Source of the DNA: Streptomyces sp. NBC_00259
GTDB taxonomy: Bacteria; Actinomycetota; Actinomycetes; Streptomycetales; Streptomycetaceae
Assembly (NCBI RefSeq): GCF_036181745.1
Contig: NZ_CP108080.1
Location: 5,149,501 to 5,213,500, forward strand
Direction: 5' to 3'
Length of the DNA stretch: 64,000 nucleotides
Below, piece by piece: positions 35,407 through 44,624 of the stretch. The notes under the pieces were generated by a model. The model was given only the letters and a program-made list of their open reading frames with translations, searched no databases and was not told the DNA's origin. The translations under genes were made by a program, and so were the position numbers. Within the stretch, counting starts at the first letter, position 1; every line of letters begins with the position of its first letter.

Positions 35407-35823
35407 CTAAGCGCTCGCGCAGTCCGGGCAGAGGCCCCGGTACGTGACCTCGACGTCGGAGATCGTGAAGCCGAAGCGCTCCGTCGCCGGAAGGTCCGTG
35501 AGCGGATTGCCGGTCGGGTGGACGTCGCGGATCGAGCCGCAGTGGGCGCAGACCAGGTGCTGGTGCGGCTGGTGGGCGTTCGGGTCGTAGCGCTTGGCGC
35601 GACGGTCCGTGGACACCTCCAGGACCTCGCCCAGCGAGACCAGCTCACCCAGCGTGTTGTACACCGTCGCCCGGGAGATCTCGGGCAGCCGCTCGACGGC
35701 GCGTGCGTGCACCTCGTCGGCGGTCAGATGGACGTGCTCACCGTCGAGAACTTCGGCCACGACGCGCCGCTGCGCGGTCATACGCCAGCCGCGTCCGCGC
35801 AGTCGTTCCAACAGGTCGCTCAT
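35407..35823 (-). CDS. catR: Fur-family repressor CatR
   Basis: A 138-residue Fur/PerR-type metal-dependent repressor. The winged helix is WRMTAQRRVVAEVLDGEHVH, then EISRATVYNTLGEL. Metal and dimer residues are in HQPHQHLVCAHCG and a C-terminal CPDC, giving two CxxC pairs for structural zinc. It is divergent from catA, and the palindrome between them is a likely operator. By family knowledge, peroxide oxidation inactivates CatR and derepresses catalase. The ATG at 35823 gives MSDLLERL. Confidence 0.9.
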   Translation of the reverse strand: MSDLLERLRGRGWRMTAQRRVVAEVLDGEHVHLTADEVHARAVERLPEISRATVYNTLGELVSLGEVLEVSTDRRAKRYDPNAHQPHQHLVCAHCGSIRDVHPTGNPLTDLPATERFGFTISDVEVTYRGLCPDCASA

Positions 35824-35883
35824 ACGTATCAGCCTAACAGCAGGGGGCGTCTGTTCCGAACAGGTGTGACTTTGGAATCTGGC

Positions 35884-35911
35884 TTGACTTAGACAATGTC
35901 TATCGTAGGAT
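35884..35911 (+). promoter_or_regulatory. catA promoter with CatR operator
   Basis: A -35 TTGACT (35884-35889) and -10 TAGGAT (35906-35911) are 16 bp apart. The spacer holds the perfect palindrome TAGACA-A-TGTCTA (35890-35902), as expected for a Fur/PerR-type repressor blocking RNA polymerase. Confidence 0.85.
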
Positions 35912-35975
35912 CGGGAACGGCATTGGCCAAGGACAGGACTTGCACGCAATGAGGCAGGATTCGCAGGAGGCGCAC

Positions 35976-37427
35976 GTGACGCAGGGACCGCTCACCACGG
36001 AGGCCGGCGCGCCGGTCGCCGACAACCAGAACAGCGAGACCGCGGGCGTCGGCGGTCCGGTGCTGGTCCAGGACCAGCTGCTGCTGGAGAAGCTCGCGCA
36101 CTTCAACCGTGAGCGCATCCCGGAGCGCGTCGTCCACGCGCGTGGTGCGGGCGCCTACGGCACGTTCACCGTGACCGCGGACGTCACCAGGTACACCCGT
36201 GCGAAGTTCCTCTCCGAGGTCGGCAAGCAGACCGAGACGTTCCTGCGCTTCTCCACCGTCGCGGGCAACCTCGGTGCGGCCGACGCGGTGCGCGACCCCC
36301 GCGGCTGGGCGCTGAAGTTCTACACCGAGGAGGGCAACTACGACCTCGTCGGCAACAACACCCCGGTGTTCTTCATCAAGGACGCCATCAAGTTCCCGGA
36401 CTTCATCCACACGCAGAAGCGCGACCCGTACACGGGCAGCCAGGAAGCGGACAACGTGTGGGACTTCTGGGGGCTGAGCCCGGAGTCGACCCACCAGGTG
36501 ACCTGGCTGTTCGGTGACCGCGGCATCCCCGCCTCGTACCGCCACATGAACGGCTACGGCTCGCACACGTACCAGTGGAACAACGAGGCCGGTGAGGTCT
36601 TCTGGGTCAAGTACCACTTCAAGACCGACCAGGGCATCAATAACCTCACCCAGGCCGAGGCCAACAGGCTCGCGGGCGAGGACCCGGACAGCCACCAGCG
36701 CGATCTGCGCGAGTCCATCGAGCGCGGTGACTTCCCGTCCTGGACCGTGCAGGTCCAGATCATGCCGGCGGCCGAGGCGGCGAACTACCGCTTCAACCCG
36801 TTCGACCTCACCAAGGTGTGGCCGCACGAGGACTACCCGCCGATCGAGATCGGCAAGCTGGAGCTCAACCGCAACCCGGAGAACGTCTTCGCCGAGGTCG
36901 AGCAGTCGATCTTCAGCCCCGCCCACTTCGTGCCGGGCATCGGCCCCTCCCCGGACAAGATGCTCCAGGGCCGTCTCTTCGCGTACGGCGACGCCCATCG
37001 CTACCGCGTCGGCATCAACGCCGACCACCTGCCGGTGAACCGCCCGCACGCCACCGAGGCGCGCACCAACTCCCGTGACGGCTTCCTCTACGACGGCCGC
37101 CACAAGGGCGCGAAGAACTACGAGCCGAACAGCTTCGGCGGACCGTTCCAGACGGACAGGCCCCTGTGGCAGCCGACGGCCGTCGCCGGCGCCACCGGTG
37201 ACCACGCGGCCCCGTCGCACTCCGAGGACGGCGATTTCGTCCAGGCGGGCAACCTGTACCGCCTGATGTCCGAGGACGAGAAGGGCCGTCTGATCGAGAA
37301 CCTGGCGGGCTTCATCGCCAAGGTCTCCCGTGACGACATCGCCGAGCGTGCCCTCGACAACTTCCGTCGGGCCGACGGTGACTTCGGCAAGCGGCTGGAG
37401 GCCGCGGTCCAGGCCCTGCGCGGCTGA
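35976..37427 (+). CDS. catA: monofunctional catalase CatA
   Basis: A 483-residue clade-3 type catalase decomposing hydrogen peroxide. The distal His is in RVVHARGAGAYGTF near residue 51 and the Asn in NNTPVFFIKD. The heme-ligand Tyr region is RLFAYGDAHRYRVGINADHL near 330. The length of ~484 fits the small-subunit class. The GTG at 35976 has GGAGG five bases upstream; longer in-frame starts (35949, 35940) lack one. It is controlled by the CatR operator upstream. Confidence 0.95.
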   Translation: MTQGPLTTEAGAPVADNQNSETAGVGGPVLVQDQLLLEKLAHFNRERIPERVVHARGAGAYGTFTVTADVTRYTRAKFLSEVGKQTETFLRFSTVAGNLGAADAVRDPRGWALKFYTEEGNYDLVGNNTPVFFIKDAIKFPDFIHTQKRDPYTGSQEADNVWDFWGLSPESTHQVTWLFGDRGIPASYRHMNGYGSHTYQWNNEAGEVFWVKYHFKTDQGINNLTQAEANRLAGEDPDSHQRDLRESIERGDFPSWTVQVQIMPAAEAANYRFNPFDLTKVWPHEDYPPIEIGKLELNRNPENVFAEVEQSIFSPAHFVPGIGPSPDKMLQGRLFAYGDAHRYRVGINADHLPVNRPHATEARTNSRDGFLYDGRHKGAKNYEPNSFGGPFQTDRPLWQPTAVAGATGDHAAPSHSEDGDFVQAGNLYRLMSEDEKGRLIENLAGFIAKVSRDDIAERALDNFRRADGDFGKRLEAAVQALRG

Positions 37428-37458
37428 CAACCAGCACTGGATCGCTTGCCGTAAGAGG

Positions 37459-37493
37459 GAGGGCCGGATCTCCGCAGAGGAGATCCGGCCCTC
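37459..37493 (+). terminator. terminator after catA
   Basis: A perfect 15-bp stem (GAGGGCCGGATCTCC) with a 5-nt loop, 31 bp after the catA stop. Confidence 0.85.
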
Positions 37494-37594
37494 TCGCATG
37501 CGCGCGGCCAGCGGTCGGCGGTCGGCGGTCACAGGTTGGTGATCGGCGGTTTCGTCGCGGTCGGTCGAAGTCCGGTCGGGGGGTGGGGTCGGGA

Positions 37595-38002
37595 TCAGCC
37601 CGCGAGCGTCGTCGCCGCGGCCCGGTGCCGGGCAGGCGCCCAGCAGCGGATGATGTCGCGTACGGAGACGATGCCGACGGGTCCGTGGGCGTCGAGCACG
37701 ATGAGGTGGCGGAAGCCGCCGTGCGTCATGGCCTCGGCGGCCTCCTCCAGCGTCCAGGCCGGCGCGGCGAAGACGACATCGGTCGTGGTGTGGGTGCCTG
37801 CGGTCTCACGGTCCGGGTCCTGGCCCGCGCCGAGAGAGTTCAGGATGTCGCGCTCGGTGAGGATGCCGAGGCCGCTGGTGTCGGGGTCGAGGACGACGGC
37901 CGCCCCGACCCGGCGCGCGGCCATCAGCCGGGCGGCCTGTCGGAGGGTGTGTGCGGGCCCGATGGTGAGGACCACCGTGCTCATGGCGTCACGGACGAGC
38001 AT
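37595..38002 (-). CDS. CBS-domain pair protein
   Basis: A 135-residue protein made of two CBS motifs: MLVRDAMSTVVLTIGPAHTL to GILTERDIL, and TTDVVFAAPAWTLEEAAEAM to GIVSVRDIIRCW. Such pairs bind adenine nucleotides and act as sensors. The ATG at 38002 is preceded by AAGGAGG 11 bases away. It is divergent from the LysR gene. The partner protein is unknown. Confidence 0.85.
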   Translation of the reverse strand: MLVRDAMSTVVLTIGPAHTLRQAARLMAARRVGAAVVLDPDTSGLGILTERDILNSLGAGQDPDRETAGTHTTTDVVFAAPAWTLEEAAEAMTHGGFRHLIVLDAHGPVGIVSVRDIIRCWAPARHRAAATTLAG

Positions 38003-38296
38003 GGATGGAGCCACCTCCTTGGTGAACCGTTCAACGAGAACTGATTCACAAGTTCACAAGTGGGGGGACTCTCAGAGTCGCAGTGATTCCGGATGCCAAC
38101 AAGAGGGGGCGCGTCGTCCTTCGGTGGAAACGGGGGCACGCCCCCGGAGCGCGCCGCTCGGTAGTGCTGGGACCGATCGGCTCCGAAGCGGCCTGCTCCC
38201 GCGCGTCTGCGGGCGTGCCGCGCACGGGTGATCGCCCCGGCGGCACGGTCCGGAGGAACTACGCTGGGACATGGCGTCTGCACGGTGGGAGATGTC
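38003..38296. other. divergent intergenic region between CBS and LysR genes
   Basis: About 294 bp without a supported gene. It has lower GC near 38040-38065, where TTCACAAG occurs twice in tandem (38045-38052, 38053-38060). This could be an operator or part of a promoter for the CBS gene. No confident -35/-10 pair was identified. Confidence 0.45.
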
Positions 38297-39157
38297 ATGG
38301 ATGTCGATCTGCGCAAGATGCGCTACTTCGTGGTGGTGGCCGAGGAGCTGCACTTCGGCCGGGCCGCCGAGCGGCTGCACATCACGCAACCGGTGCTGTC
38401 CCGGCAGATCCGCGCGCTGGAGCAGGAGCTCCGCGCACAGCTGTTCACCAGGAACAAGCAGACCACCGCGCTGACGGCCGCCGGCCGACAGCTGCTGGAG
38501 GACGCTCGGCCCCTGCTGGCCGCCGCGCAGGCCCTGTGCCGCCGGGTCCAGCAGGCCACCCGCGGATCTCCGGAGTTCACGGTCGGCTTCATGCCCGGGA
38601 TCACCGTGACCGGCGCGGTGCGTGCCTTCTCCGCCAGGCACCCCGAGCTGAGTGTGCAGGTGGTGCGCACGTCCGGGGGCGACCAGGTCAAAGGGGTGCA
38701 CGAGGGCCTTCTCGACGTGAGCTTCGTACGGCTACCGGTGGACCATCGCGGCCTGGAGTTGCGCCCGCTCTTCCGGGAGCCCCGCGTCGCCGTACTGCCG
38801 GCGGACCACCGTCTGGCGGGCAAGGAGTCCATCGTCATCGCGGATCTGGCGCCCGAGCGGCTGCTGCAGGACCCCGACGCCGTCCCCGAGTGGCGCGACC
38901 TCCCCGAGCGGACCGGCGGCGAGGAGGCTTGGCCGCGGCCGTCGTTCGCCACCGTCGAGGAGAAGCTGGAACACGTCGCGACGTCCGGGGGCGTCCTCGT
39001 CCTGCCGCTGTCCACCGCGGTCTACTACACCCATGCCGATGTCGCGCACGTGCCCATCGACGACATCGGCCCCAACGAGGTCTGCCTTGCCTGGAGCGCC
39101 GGCCGCCGCTCCCCTCTGCTCGCGGAGTTCGCCGACATCGCCGCTGCCCAGCACTGA
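38297..39157 (+). CDS. LysR-family transcriptional regulator
   Basis: A 286-residue LTTR. The N-terminal helix-turn-helix is LHFGRAAERLHITQPVLSRQ followed by IRALEQEL. A linker helix and a substrate-binding-like domain follow (FTVGFMPGITVTGAVRAFSA). The ATG at 38297 has GGGAG six bases upstream. It lies 114 bp before an epimerase-family gene on the same strand, a possible target or operon partner. The ligand is unknown. Confidence 0.88.
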   Translation: MDVDLRKMRYFVVVAEELHFGRAAERLHITQPVLSRQIRALEQELRAQLFTRNKQTTALTAAGRQLLEDARPLLAAAQALCRRVQQATRGSPEFTVGFMPGITVTGAVRAFSARHPELSVQVVRTSGGDQVKGVHEGLLDVSFVRLPVDHRGLELRPLFREPRVAVLPADHRLAGKESIVIADLAPERLLQDPDAVPEWRDLPERTGGEEAWPRPSFATVEEKLEHVATSGGVLVLPLSTAVYYTHADVAHVPIDDIGPNEVCLAWSAGRRSPLLAEFADIAAAQH

Positions 39158-39271
39158 TGCCCTGGGGACATCACCGCTGACGGAAGAGGTCTTGGACGCC
39201 GGCCGCGGCACGGCGCCAGGGTGGAGGAGCGGCGGAATCCGCCGCCGCCATCGACAAGGACCGTGAGAGCG

Positions 39272-40138
39272 ATGCAGATCTTCGTCACAGGCGGCTCCGG
39301 CTACATCGGCCGTTCCACCATCCGGGCACTGACCGGGCACGGCGTCGGCGTGACGGCGCTGGCGCGCAGTGAACACGCGGCGCGCACCGTGTCCGACCTC
39401 GGCGCCACCCCGGTTGCGGGGACGCTCACCGACACCGACGTCCTCCATGAGGCGGCCCGCGTGGCCGACGGGGTCATCCACCTCGGGGTGGACTACGCCG
39501 AGGGCACCGCGGACGTCGACCGCGCAGCGGCGGAGGCGCTGCAGGACGGCGTGGGAGGCGGCCCCTATGTGCACACGGGCGGGGTGTGGGTGTACGGCGA
39601 CACCGACGGGGTCGTCGACGAGGACGCCCCGCTGAGCCCGCCGCGTATCACCGCCTGGCGGCTGGAGAACGAGAAGCGGGTGCTCGCCCGGGCCGCCACC
39701 GGAGAGCACCCGGTCGTGGTGATGCCAGGGCTGGTCTACGGCCGCTCCGGCGGACTGGCGCAGTCGTTCTTCGTCGAGCCGGGGCGCTCCGCAGGTGCGG
39801 TGCCCTGCATCGGGGACCGCTCCAACCACTGGGCGCTGGTTCACGTCGACGACATCGCCGAGCTGTACGTCCTGGCACTGAACGCCCCGGCCGGTTCCCT
39901 CTACGCCGGGGTCGGCGGCCAGAACCTTCCGCTCGCCGACGTCGCCCGAGCCCTCAGCCACGCCGCCGGATGCCCGGGCAGGATCGACGCGCTCACCCTG
40001 GAGGAGGCCGTGCGGCGGATGGGGCCGATCGCCGAGGCATTCGCCCTCGACCAGCAGTTCAGCGGCGCCCGGGCCCGTCGCGAACTCGGCTGGACGCCCA
40101 CCCGTCTCGACGCCCTGGCCGAACTCGCCCAGGGCTGA
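39272..40138 (+). CDS. NAD(P)-binding epimerase-like oxidoreductase
   Basis: A 288-residue extended SDR beginning with the Rossmann motif MQIFVTGGSGYIG. Later features are HLGVDYAEGT, YVHTGGVWVYGDT, MPGLVYGRSGG and LVHVDDIAELYVLAL. The canonical YxxxK is not evident (TAWRLENEKRV), so it is an atypical member. AAGGA lies upstream of the ATG. It is probably co-regulated with the LysR gene. Confidence 0.82.
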   Translation: MQIFVTGGSGYIGRSTIRALTGHGVGVTALARSEHAARTVSDLGATPVAGTLTDTDVLHEAARVADGVIHLGVDYAEGTADVDRAAAEALQDGVGGGPYVHTGGVWVYGDTDGVVDEDAPLSPPRITAWRLENEKRVLARAATGEHPVVVMPGLVYGRSGGLAQSFFVEPGRSAGAVPCIGDRSNHWALVHVDDIAELYVLALNAPAGSLYAGVGGQNLPLADVARALSHAAGCPGRIDALTLEEAVRRMGPIAEAFALDQQFSGARARRELGWTPTRLDALAELAQG

Positions 40139-40211
40139 ACCACCCGCGTGGCCACGACGGCGCAAGGGGCCTGGGCAAGCGGGAAACGCGCAGGTCAGGC
40201 CGCAAGCTGCC

Positions 40212-41012
40212 TCAGTAGCGCTGGTTCAGGTAGCCCAGCAGTTCCTCGTGCAGCAGACCGTTCGAGGCCGCCGCATTGCCGCTGTGCGGCCCCGGCGTCC
40301 CGTCGAGGCCGGTGAAGCTGCCGCCCGCCTCCTGCACGATGATCGCGTTCGCGGCCATGTCCCAGAGGGACAGCTCCGGCTCCGCGCAGATGTCCACCGA
40401 ACCCTCGGCGACCATCATGTACGGCCAGAAGTCTCCGTACGCGCGGGTGCGCCAGACCTCACGGGTCAGGTCCAGGAAGCCGTCGAGCCGGCCCCGCTCC
40501 TCCCAGCCGCTCAGGGACGAGTACGCGAACGAGGCGTCGGACAGCTGCTCGACCTTCGAGACGTTCATCCGGGTCGCGGAGGACAGGCTGCGGCCCGTGT
40601 ACGCGCCCGCCCCCTTCGCCGCCCACCAGCGGCGGCCCAGTGCCGGAGCGGACACGACGCCGACGACCGGCTGGTAGCCGCCCTCGCCGGCCTCCATCAG
40701 GGAGATCAGCGTCGCCCAGACCGGCACCCCGCGGACGTAGTTCTTCGTGCCGTCGATCGGGTCGATGACCCAGCGCCGCGGGCCCGTGCCCTCGATGCCG
40801 TACTCCTCGCCCAGGATCGCGTCGCGCGGCCTGGCGCGCTGGAGCTGGGACCGGATCAGCTCCTCGGACGCCTTGTCGGCCTCGCTCACCGGAGTCATGT
40901 CCGGTTTGGTCTCGACCTTGAGGTCGAGTGCCTTGAACCGGCCCATCGTCGCCGCGTCGGCGGCGTCCGCGAGGACATGGGCGAGACGCAGATCATCGTG
41001 ATAACCGGCCAT
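40212..41012 (-). CDS. hisN: histidinol-phosphatase HisN (inositol-monophosphatase fold)
   Basis: A 266-residue IMPase-fold phosphatase. Metal-binding motifs are GEEYG near residue 68, DPIDGTKNYVRG near 82-93 and WDMAANAIIVQEAGG near 216. In Streptomyces and other actinobacteria the orthologue at this type of locus is HisN, which dephosphorylates histidinol phosphate. A general inositol-monophosphatase role cannot be excluded by sequence alone. No other his gene is adjacent. Confidence 0.83.
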   Translation of the reverse strand: MAGYHDDLRLAHVLADAADAATMGRFKALDLKVETKPDMTPVSEADKASEELIRSQLQRARPRDAILGEEYGIEGTGPRRWVIDPIDGTKNYVRGVPVWATLISLMEAGEGGYQPVVGVVSAPALGRRWWAAKGAGAYTGRSLSSATRMNVSKVEQLSDASFAYSSLSGWEERGRLDGFLDLTREVWRTRAYGDFWPYMMVAEGSVDICAEPELSLWDMAANAIIVQEAGGSFTGLDGTPGPHSGNAAASNGLLHEELLGYLNQRY

Positions 41013-41157
41013 GGTCGCACTCTATCGCCGGGTGCCGCGGCGAAAGCCTGCGGCCCTGGGGCCCAGGCCGGCGCGGGCGGTATTGACAGCGGGTGCCCGG
41101 CCGTCAACTCTGAGCGAAGAGCCGCTGGGCCGCGAAGGCCCCGCCCGGGAGGCCCCG

Positions 41158-41784
41158 ATGCCCACAGCGCGAGAAGCCCTGCTGAACGCCGCTCTCACCG
41201 CTCTCTCCGGACTGCCCTGGTCCGGGATACGCATGGTCGACGTCGCGTCGGCGGCCGGGGTCTCCCGGCAGACGCTCTACAACGAGTTCGGCAGCAAGGA
41301 CGGCCTCGCCCGCGCGCTCGTGCGGCGCGAGGCCGACGCGTATCTCCACGGCGTGGACCGGATCCTCGCCGAGCGGACCGGCATCGCCGAGCAACTGGTG
41401 TCGCTCGCCGAGTGGACCGTAAGCGAGGCTCGCGCCCGGCCGCTGCTGCGTGCCCTGCTCACCGGCGCGTGGAGTGAGCGGCTGCCCGCCCCCCGGCCCG
41501 CGCGCCCGTCCGTCGCCGGCGCCGCGGTCCCGGCCCAGCGGCGCGCGGACGCGGGACACCCGGCACCGGCCGAGCTGGTCGCGGCGGTACGGGACCGCTC
41601 GCTCGCGGTGCTGGGGCAGGTCGGTGTGCGCCGTGCCGAGGAGGAGGCGGTCCTGCTCGCCCATCGCTGCGAGCTGGCCGTGCGCCTCGCGCTCTCCTGT
41701 GTGGTCGCGCCGGCGCCCGAAGGGGTCGGTCAGCTGGTCCGTACAGCGCTCAGTGCGCCGGGCTCGAGAGCTGCAGTCCGATGA
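41158..41784 (+). CDS. TetR-family regulator
   Basis: A 208-residue TetR protein. The N-terminal helix-turn-helix is MVDVASAAGVSRQTLYNEFG, then SKDGLARALVRREA. The ligand domain is Ala/Arg-rich. The ATG has GGGAGG upstream. Its 3' end overlaps the convergent SMR exporter gene by 35 bp. Repression of that exporter is a reasonable but unproven guess. Confidence 0.85.
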   Translation: MPTAREALLNAALTALSGLPWSGIRMVDVASAAGVSRQTLYNEFGSKDGLARALVRREADAYLHGVDRILAERTGIAEQLVSLAEWTVSEARARPLLRALLTGAWSERLPAPRPARPSVAGAAVPAQRRADAGHPAPAELVAAVRDRSLAVLGQVGVRRAEEEAVLLAHRCELAVRLALSCVVAPAPEGVGQLVRTALSAPGSRAAVR

Positions 41785-42073
41785 CGCCCGCGATCACGAG
41801 GCCGATCGAGACGATCTTCAGGGTCGAGGCCACCTCGCCGAGGAAGATCATTCCGTAGATCGCGGTGCCCGACGCTCCGATGCCCGTCCACACCGCGTAC
41901 GCCGGACCGACGTCGAGCTTGCGCAGGGACAGCGTCAGCAGCCCGAAGCTGCTCATGGCGAAGGCGGCGAACGCGATGGTCGGCCAGAGCCGGGTGAAGC
42001 CGTGCGACAGCTTCAGACAGATCGCGAACCCCGTCTCCAGGAGTCCGGCGACGACTACGAGCAGCCACGCCAT
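41750..42073 (-). CDS. SMR family exporter (SugE/Gdx-like)
   Basis: A 107-residue four-helix small multidrug resistance protein. The conserved membrane Glu is in VVVAGLLETGFAICLK (Glu13). The SugE/Gdx subclass signature AYAVWTGIGASGTAIYG is present, then FLGEVASTLKIVSIGLVIAG. Gdx members export guanidinium; QacE-type drug transport is the alternative. No guanidine riboswitch is recognisable upstream. It overlaps the TetR gene tail to tail. Confidence 0.85.
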   Translation of the reverse strand: MAWLLVVVAGLLETGFAICLKLSHGFTRLWPTIAFAAFAMSSFGLLTLSLRKLDVGPAYAVWTGIGASGTAIYGMIFLGEVASTLKIVSIGLVIAGVIGLQLSSPAH

Positions 42074-42189
42074 GGTCAGTGCCTCCCGCGTCCCCAGTTC
42101 CGCGCCCAGTGACTGATTCAGTGACTGCTTCGTCTCGCTTGGTGCGATTATGCACTTACCAGCCGTGGTCGCCCGCAAACGTGCGCGGC

Positions 42190-43200
42190 TCAGTCGCCTT
42201 CGCGTCGCTCGCGCGTCGCCAGCAGTCGTCTCAACGAGTACAGACGCGCGGGATCGGCGTGTCCCTGAGCGACCCAGTCGTCCAGCGCGCAGTCCGGCTC
42301 GTCGTGCGAACAGGCACGTGGACAGCCCTCCGTGCCCGGCTGCAGATCCGGGAAGGCGTTGATGACCCGGGACGGGTCGACATGATGCAGCCCGAAGGAC
42401 CGCACGCCCGGCGTGTCGATCACCCAGCCACCGGTGCCCGCCAGCGGCAGCGCCAGCGCCGAGGTGGTGGTGTGCCGGCCGCGGCCCGTGACCGCGTTGA
42501 CCACCCCGGTGCTCCGCCGGCGCTCCTCCGGCACCAGCGCGTTGACCAGCGTCGTCTTACCGACGCCCGAGTGGCCGACGAAGGCGGTGATCCGGCCCCC
42601 GATCTGCTCACGCACCCGCTCGGCGGCCTCGCCGTCGTACAGCTCGTCACGCGACGTCACGACAAACGGGATGTCCAGCGCGCCGTACAGCTCCAGCAGC
42701 GCCGACGGCGGCGCCAGGTCCGACTTGGTCAGCACCAGCAGCGGCTCCAGACCGCCGTCGAACGCCGCGACCAGACAGCGGTCGATCAACCGCGGGCGCG
42801 GCTCCGGGTCGGCGAGCGCCGTCACGATGGCGAGCTGGTCGGCGTTGGCGACGACGACGCGCTCGTAGGGATCGTCGTCGTCGGCCGTGCGGCGCAGGAC
42901 GGAGGTGCGCTTGCCGATCCGGACGATGCGGGCCAGCGTGTCCTTCTTGCCGGACAGATCGCCGACCAGTTCGACCCGGTCGCCCACCACGGCCGCCTTG
43001 CGGCCCAGCTCACGGGCCTTCATCGCCAAGACCGTACGGTCCTCGACAAGACAGGTGAGGCGGCCGCGGTCCACGGTGAGGACCATGCCCTCGGCCGCGT
43101 CCTCGTGCTTCGGGCGGATGCTCGTACGCGGCCGGTTGCCCTTGGGGTTCGGGCGCTGGCGGATGTCGTCCTCGTCGGTGTGCTTGCCGTAGCGGCGCAT
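42190..43200 (-). CDS. rsgA: ribosome small subunit-dependent GTPase RsgA
   Basis: A 336-residue circularly permuted GTPase that helps mature the 30S subunit. Motif order confirms permutation: G4 LTKSD near 158, then G1 GHSGVGKTTLVN near 208, then G3 DTPGVRSFG near 263. The C-terminal zinc finger is CPRACSHDEPDC. An N-terminal OB-like domain is also present. The ATG is at 43200, 15 bp after aroA. Confidence 0.92.
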   Translation of the reverse strand: MRRYGKHTDEDDIRQRPNPKGNRPRTSIRPKHEDAAEGMVLTVDRGRLTCLVEDRTVLAMKARELGRKAAVVGDRVELVGDLSGKKDTLARIVRIGKRTSVLRRTADDDDPYERVVVANADQLAIVTALADPEPRPRLIDRCLVAAFDGGLEPLLVLTKSDLAPPSALLELYGALDIPFVVTSRDELYDGEAAERVREQIGGRITAFVGHSGVGKTTLVNALVPEERRRSTGVVNAVTGRGRHTTTSALALPLAGTGGWVIDTPGVRSFGLHHVDPSRVINAFPDLQPGTEGCPRACSHDEPDCALDDWVAQGHADPARLYSLRRLLATRERREGD

Positions 43201-43215
43201 GTCGTGCCGTCCCGC

Positions 43216-44556
43216 TCAGTTGCCCGTGAGCATGTCGGTCCACATCCTCGGGAAGTCGGGCAGGGTCTTGGCGGTCGTCGCCACGTTCTCGATCTCCACA
43301 CCGGGCACGGCGAGGCCGAGGATCGAACCGGCCGTGGCCATCCGGTGGTCGTCGTACGTGTGGAACACCCCGCCGTGCAGCGGGCGCGGCCGGATGTGCA
43401 GCCCGTCCTCGGTCTCGGTGACATCGCCGCCCAGCTCGTTGATCTCCTTGGTGAGCGCGGCGAGGCGGTCGGTCTCGTGGAGCCGCAGATGCGCGACACC
43501 GCGCAGCGTCGAGGGGGAGTCGGCCAGGGCGGCCACCGCGGCGATGCCCGGGGTCAGCTCGCCGACCTCGCCCAGGTCGACGTCGATTCCGTGGATACGG
43601 CCCGTGCCGGTGAACGTCAGACCGGCGTCGGTGAGCTCGCAGGAACCGCCCATCTCGGTGAAGATCTCGCGCAGCGCGTCACCGGGCTGGGTGGTGCGCT
43701 CGGGCCAGTCGGGGACGGTGACCCGGCCGCCGGTCACCAGCGCGGCCGCCAGGAACGGCTGGGCGTTGGACAGATCCGGTTCGACGGTCAGATCGCGGCC
43801 CAGCAGCGCACCGCTGCGGACCCGCCAGACATCGCGCTCACCGCCGGTCTCCGGCTCGTCCACCTGCGCCCCGACCGTACGGAGCATGTCGACGGTCATC
43901 CGGATGTGCGGCATCGACGGCAGGCGGGAGCCCACATGCCGCACCTCCACACCCTGGTTGAAGCGCGGCGCCGAGAGCAGCAGGGCGGACACGAACTGCG
44001 ACGACGAGGAGGCGTCGATCTCGACCGGTCCGCCGTCGAGCGCCCCGCCGCCGTGCACGGTCATCGGGAGCGCACCCCGGCCGTCGTCGTCGATCCGGGC
44101 GCCCAGCGCACGCAGCGCGTTGATCACGCCGCCGAGAGGACGCTCGTACGACCGGGGGTCGCCGTCGAAGCGGATGGGGCCGTCGGCGAGCGCCGCGACC
44201 GGCGGGAGGAAGCGCATCACCGTGCCGGCGTTGCCGACGTCGACCGTGGCGGGGCCGTGCAGTCCGGCCGGGATGATCCGCCAGGCCTCGCCGCTGTCGG
44301 GACCGCCGGTGGCGGTGGAGCTGGAGGAGATCTGCTCCTCGATGCCGACGCCCATGGCCCGCAGGGCCTCCGCCATCAGCAGGGTGTCTCGGGAGCGCAG
44401 GGGGCGGCGCAGCCAGCCGGGCTCGGCGGCCAGCGCGGCCAGTACGAGCGCGCGGTTGGTGACGGATTTCGACCCGGGAACGGTGACCGTCGCATCGACG
44501 GGCCCGCTCGCGTGCGGGGCGGGCCAGAGGGCGGGGTGCACGGGGGTCTCGGTCAT
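43216..44556 (-). CDS. aroA: 3-phosphoshikimate 1-carboxyvinyltransferase (EPSP synthase)
   Basis: A 446-residue EPSP synthase of the shikimate pathway. Motifs are VPGSKSVTNRALVLAALA near 28, DVGNAGTVMRFLPPVAALA near 110, DASSSSQFVSALLLSAPR near 180, LRLHETDRLAAL and TYDDHRMATAGSILGLA. The ATG at 44556 is chosen. TAAAGT about ten bases upstream on the minus strand resembles a -10, suggesting a leaderless mRNA. It lies 15 bp before rsgA, probably co-transcribed. Confidence 0.93.
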   Translation of the reverse strand: MTETPVHPALWPAPHASGPVDATVTVPGSKSVTNRALVLAALAAEPGWLRRPLRSRDTLLMAEALRAMGVGIEEQISSSSTATGGPDSGEAWRIIPAGLHGPATVDVGNAGTVMRFLPPVAALADGPIRFDGDPRSYERPLGGVINALRALGARIDDDGRGALPMTVHGGGALDGGPVEIDASSSSQFVSALLLSAPRFNQGVEVRHVGSRLPSMPHIRMTVDMLRTVGAQVDEPETGGERDVWRVRSGALLGRDLTVEPDLSNAQPFLAAALVTGGRVTVPDWPERTTQPGDALREIFTEMGGSCELTDAGLTFTGTGRIHGIDVDLGEVGELTPGIAAVAALADSPSTLRGVAHLRLHETDRLAALTKEINELGGDVTETEDGLHIRPRPLHGGVFHTYDDHRMATAGSILGLAVPGVEIENVATTAKTLPDFPRMWTDMLTGN

Positions 44557-44624
44557 GGCCTTCACTTTAGTGGGCCCGTGGGGCCGCAGCCGTTCCCCGA
44601 CCGGTCAGTGAGCACCCCGACCGG

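Noticed and set aside
35872..35900. GGAAT upstream of catA as a sigma-R promoter
   Set aside because: The -10 would read GTC rather than GTT, and a good TTGACT/TAGGAT promoter with a CatR palindrome explains the region.
42074..42189. Guanidine riboswitch upstream of the SugE-like gene
   Set aside because: None of the known guanidine riboswitch core sequences can be recognised by eye.
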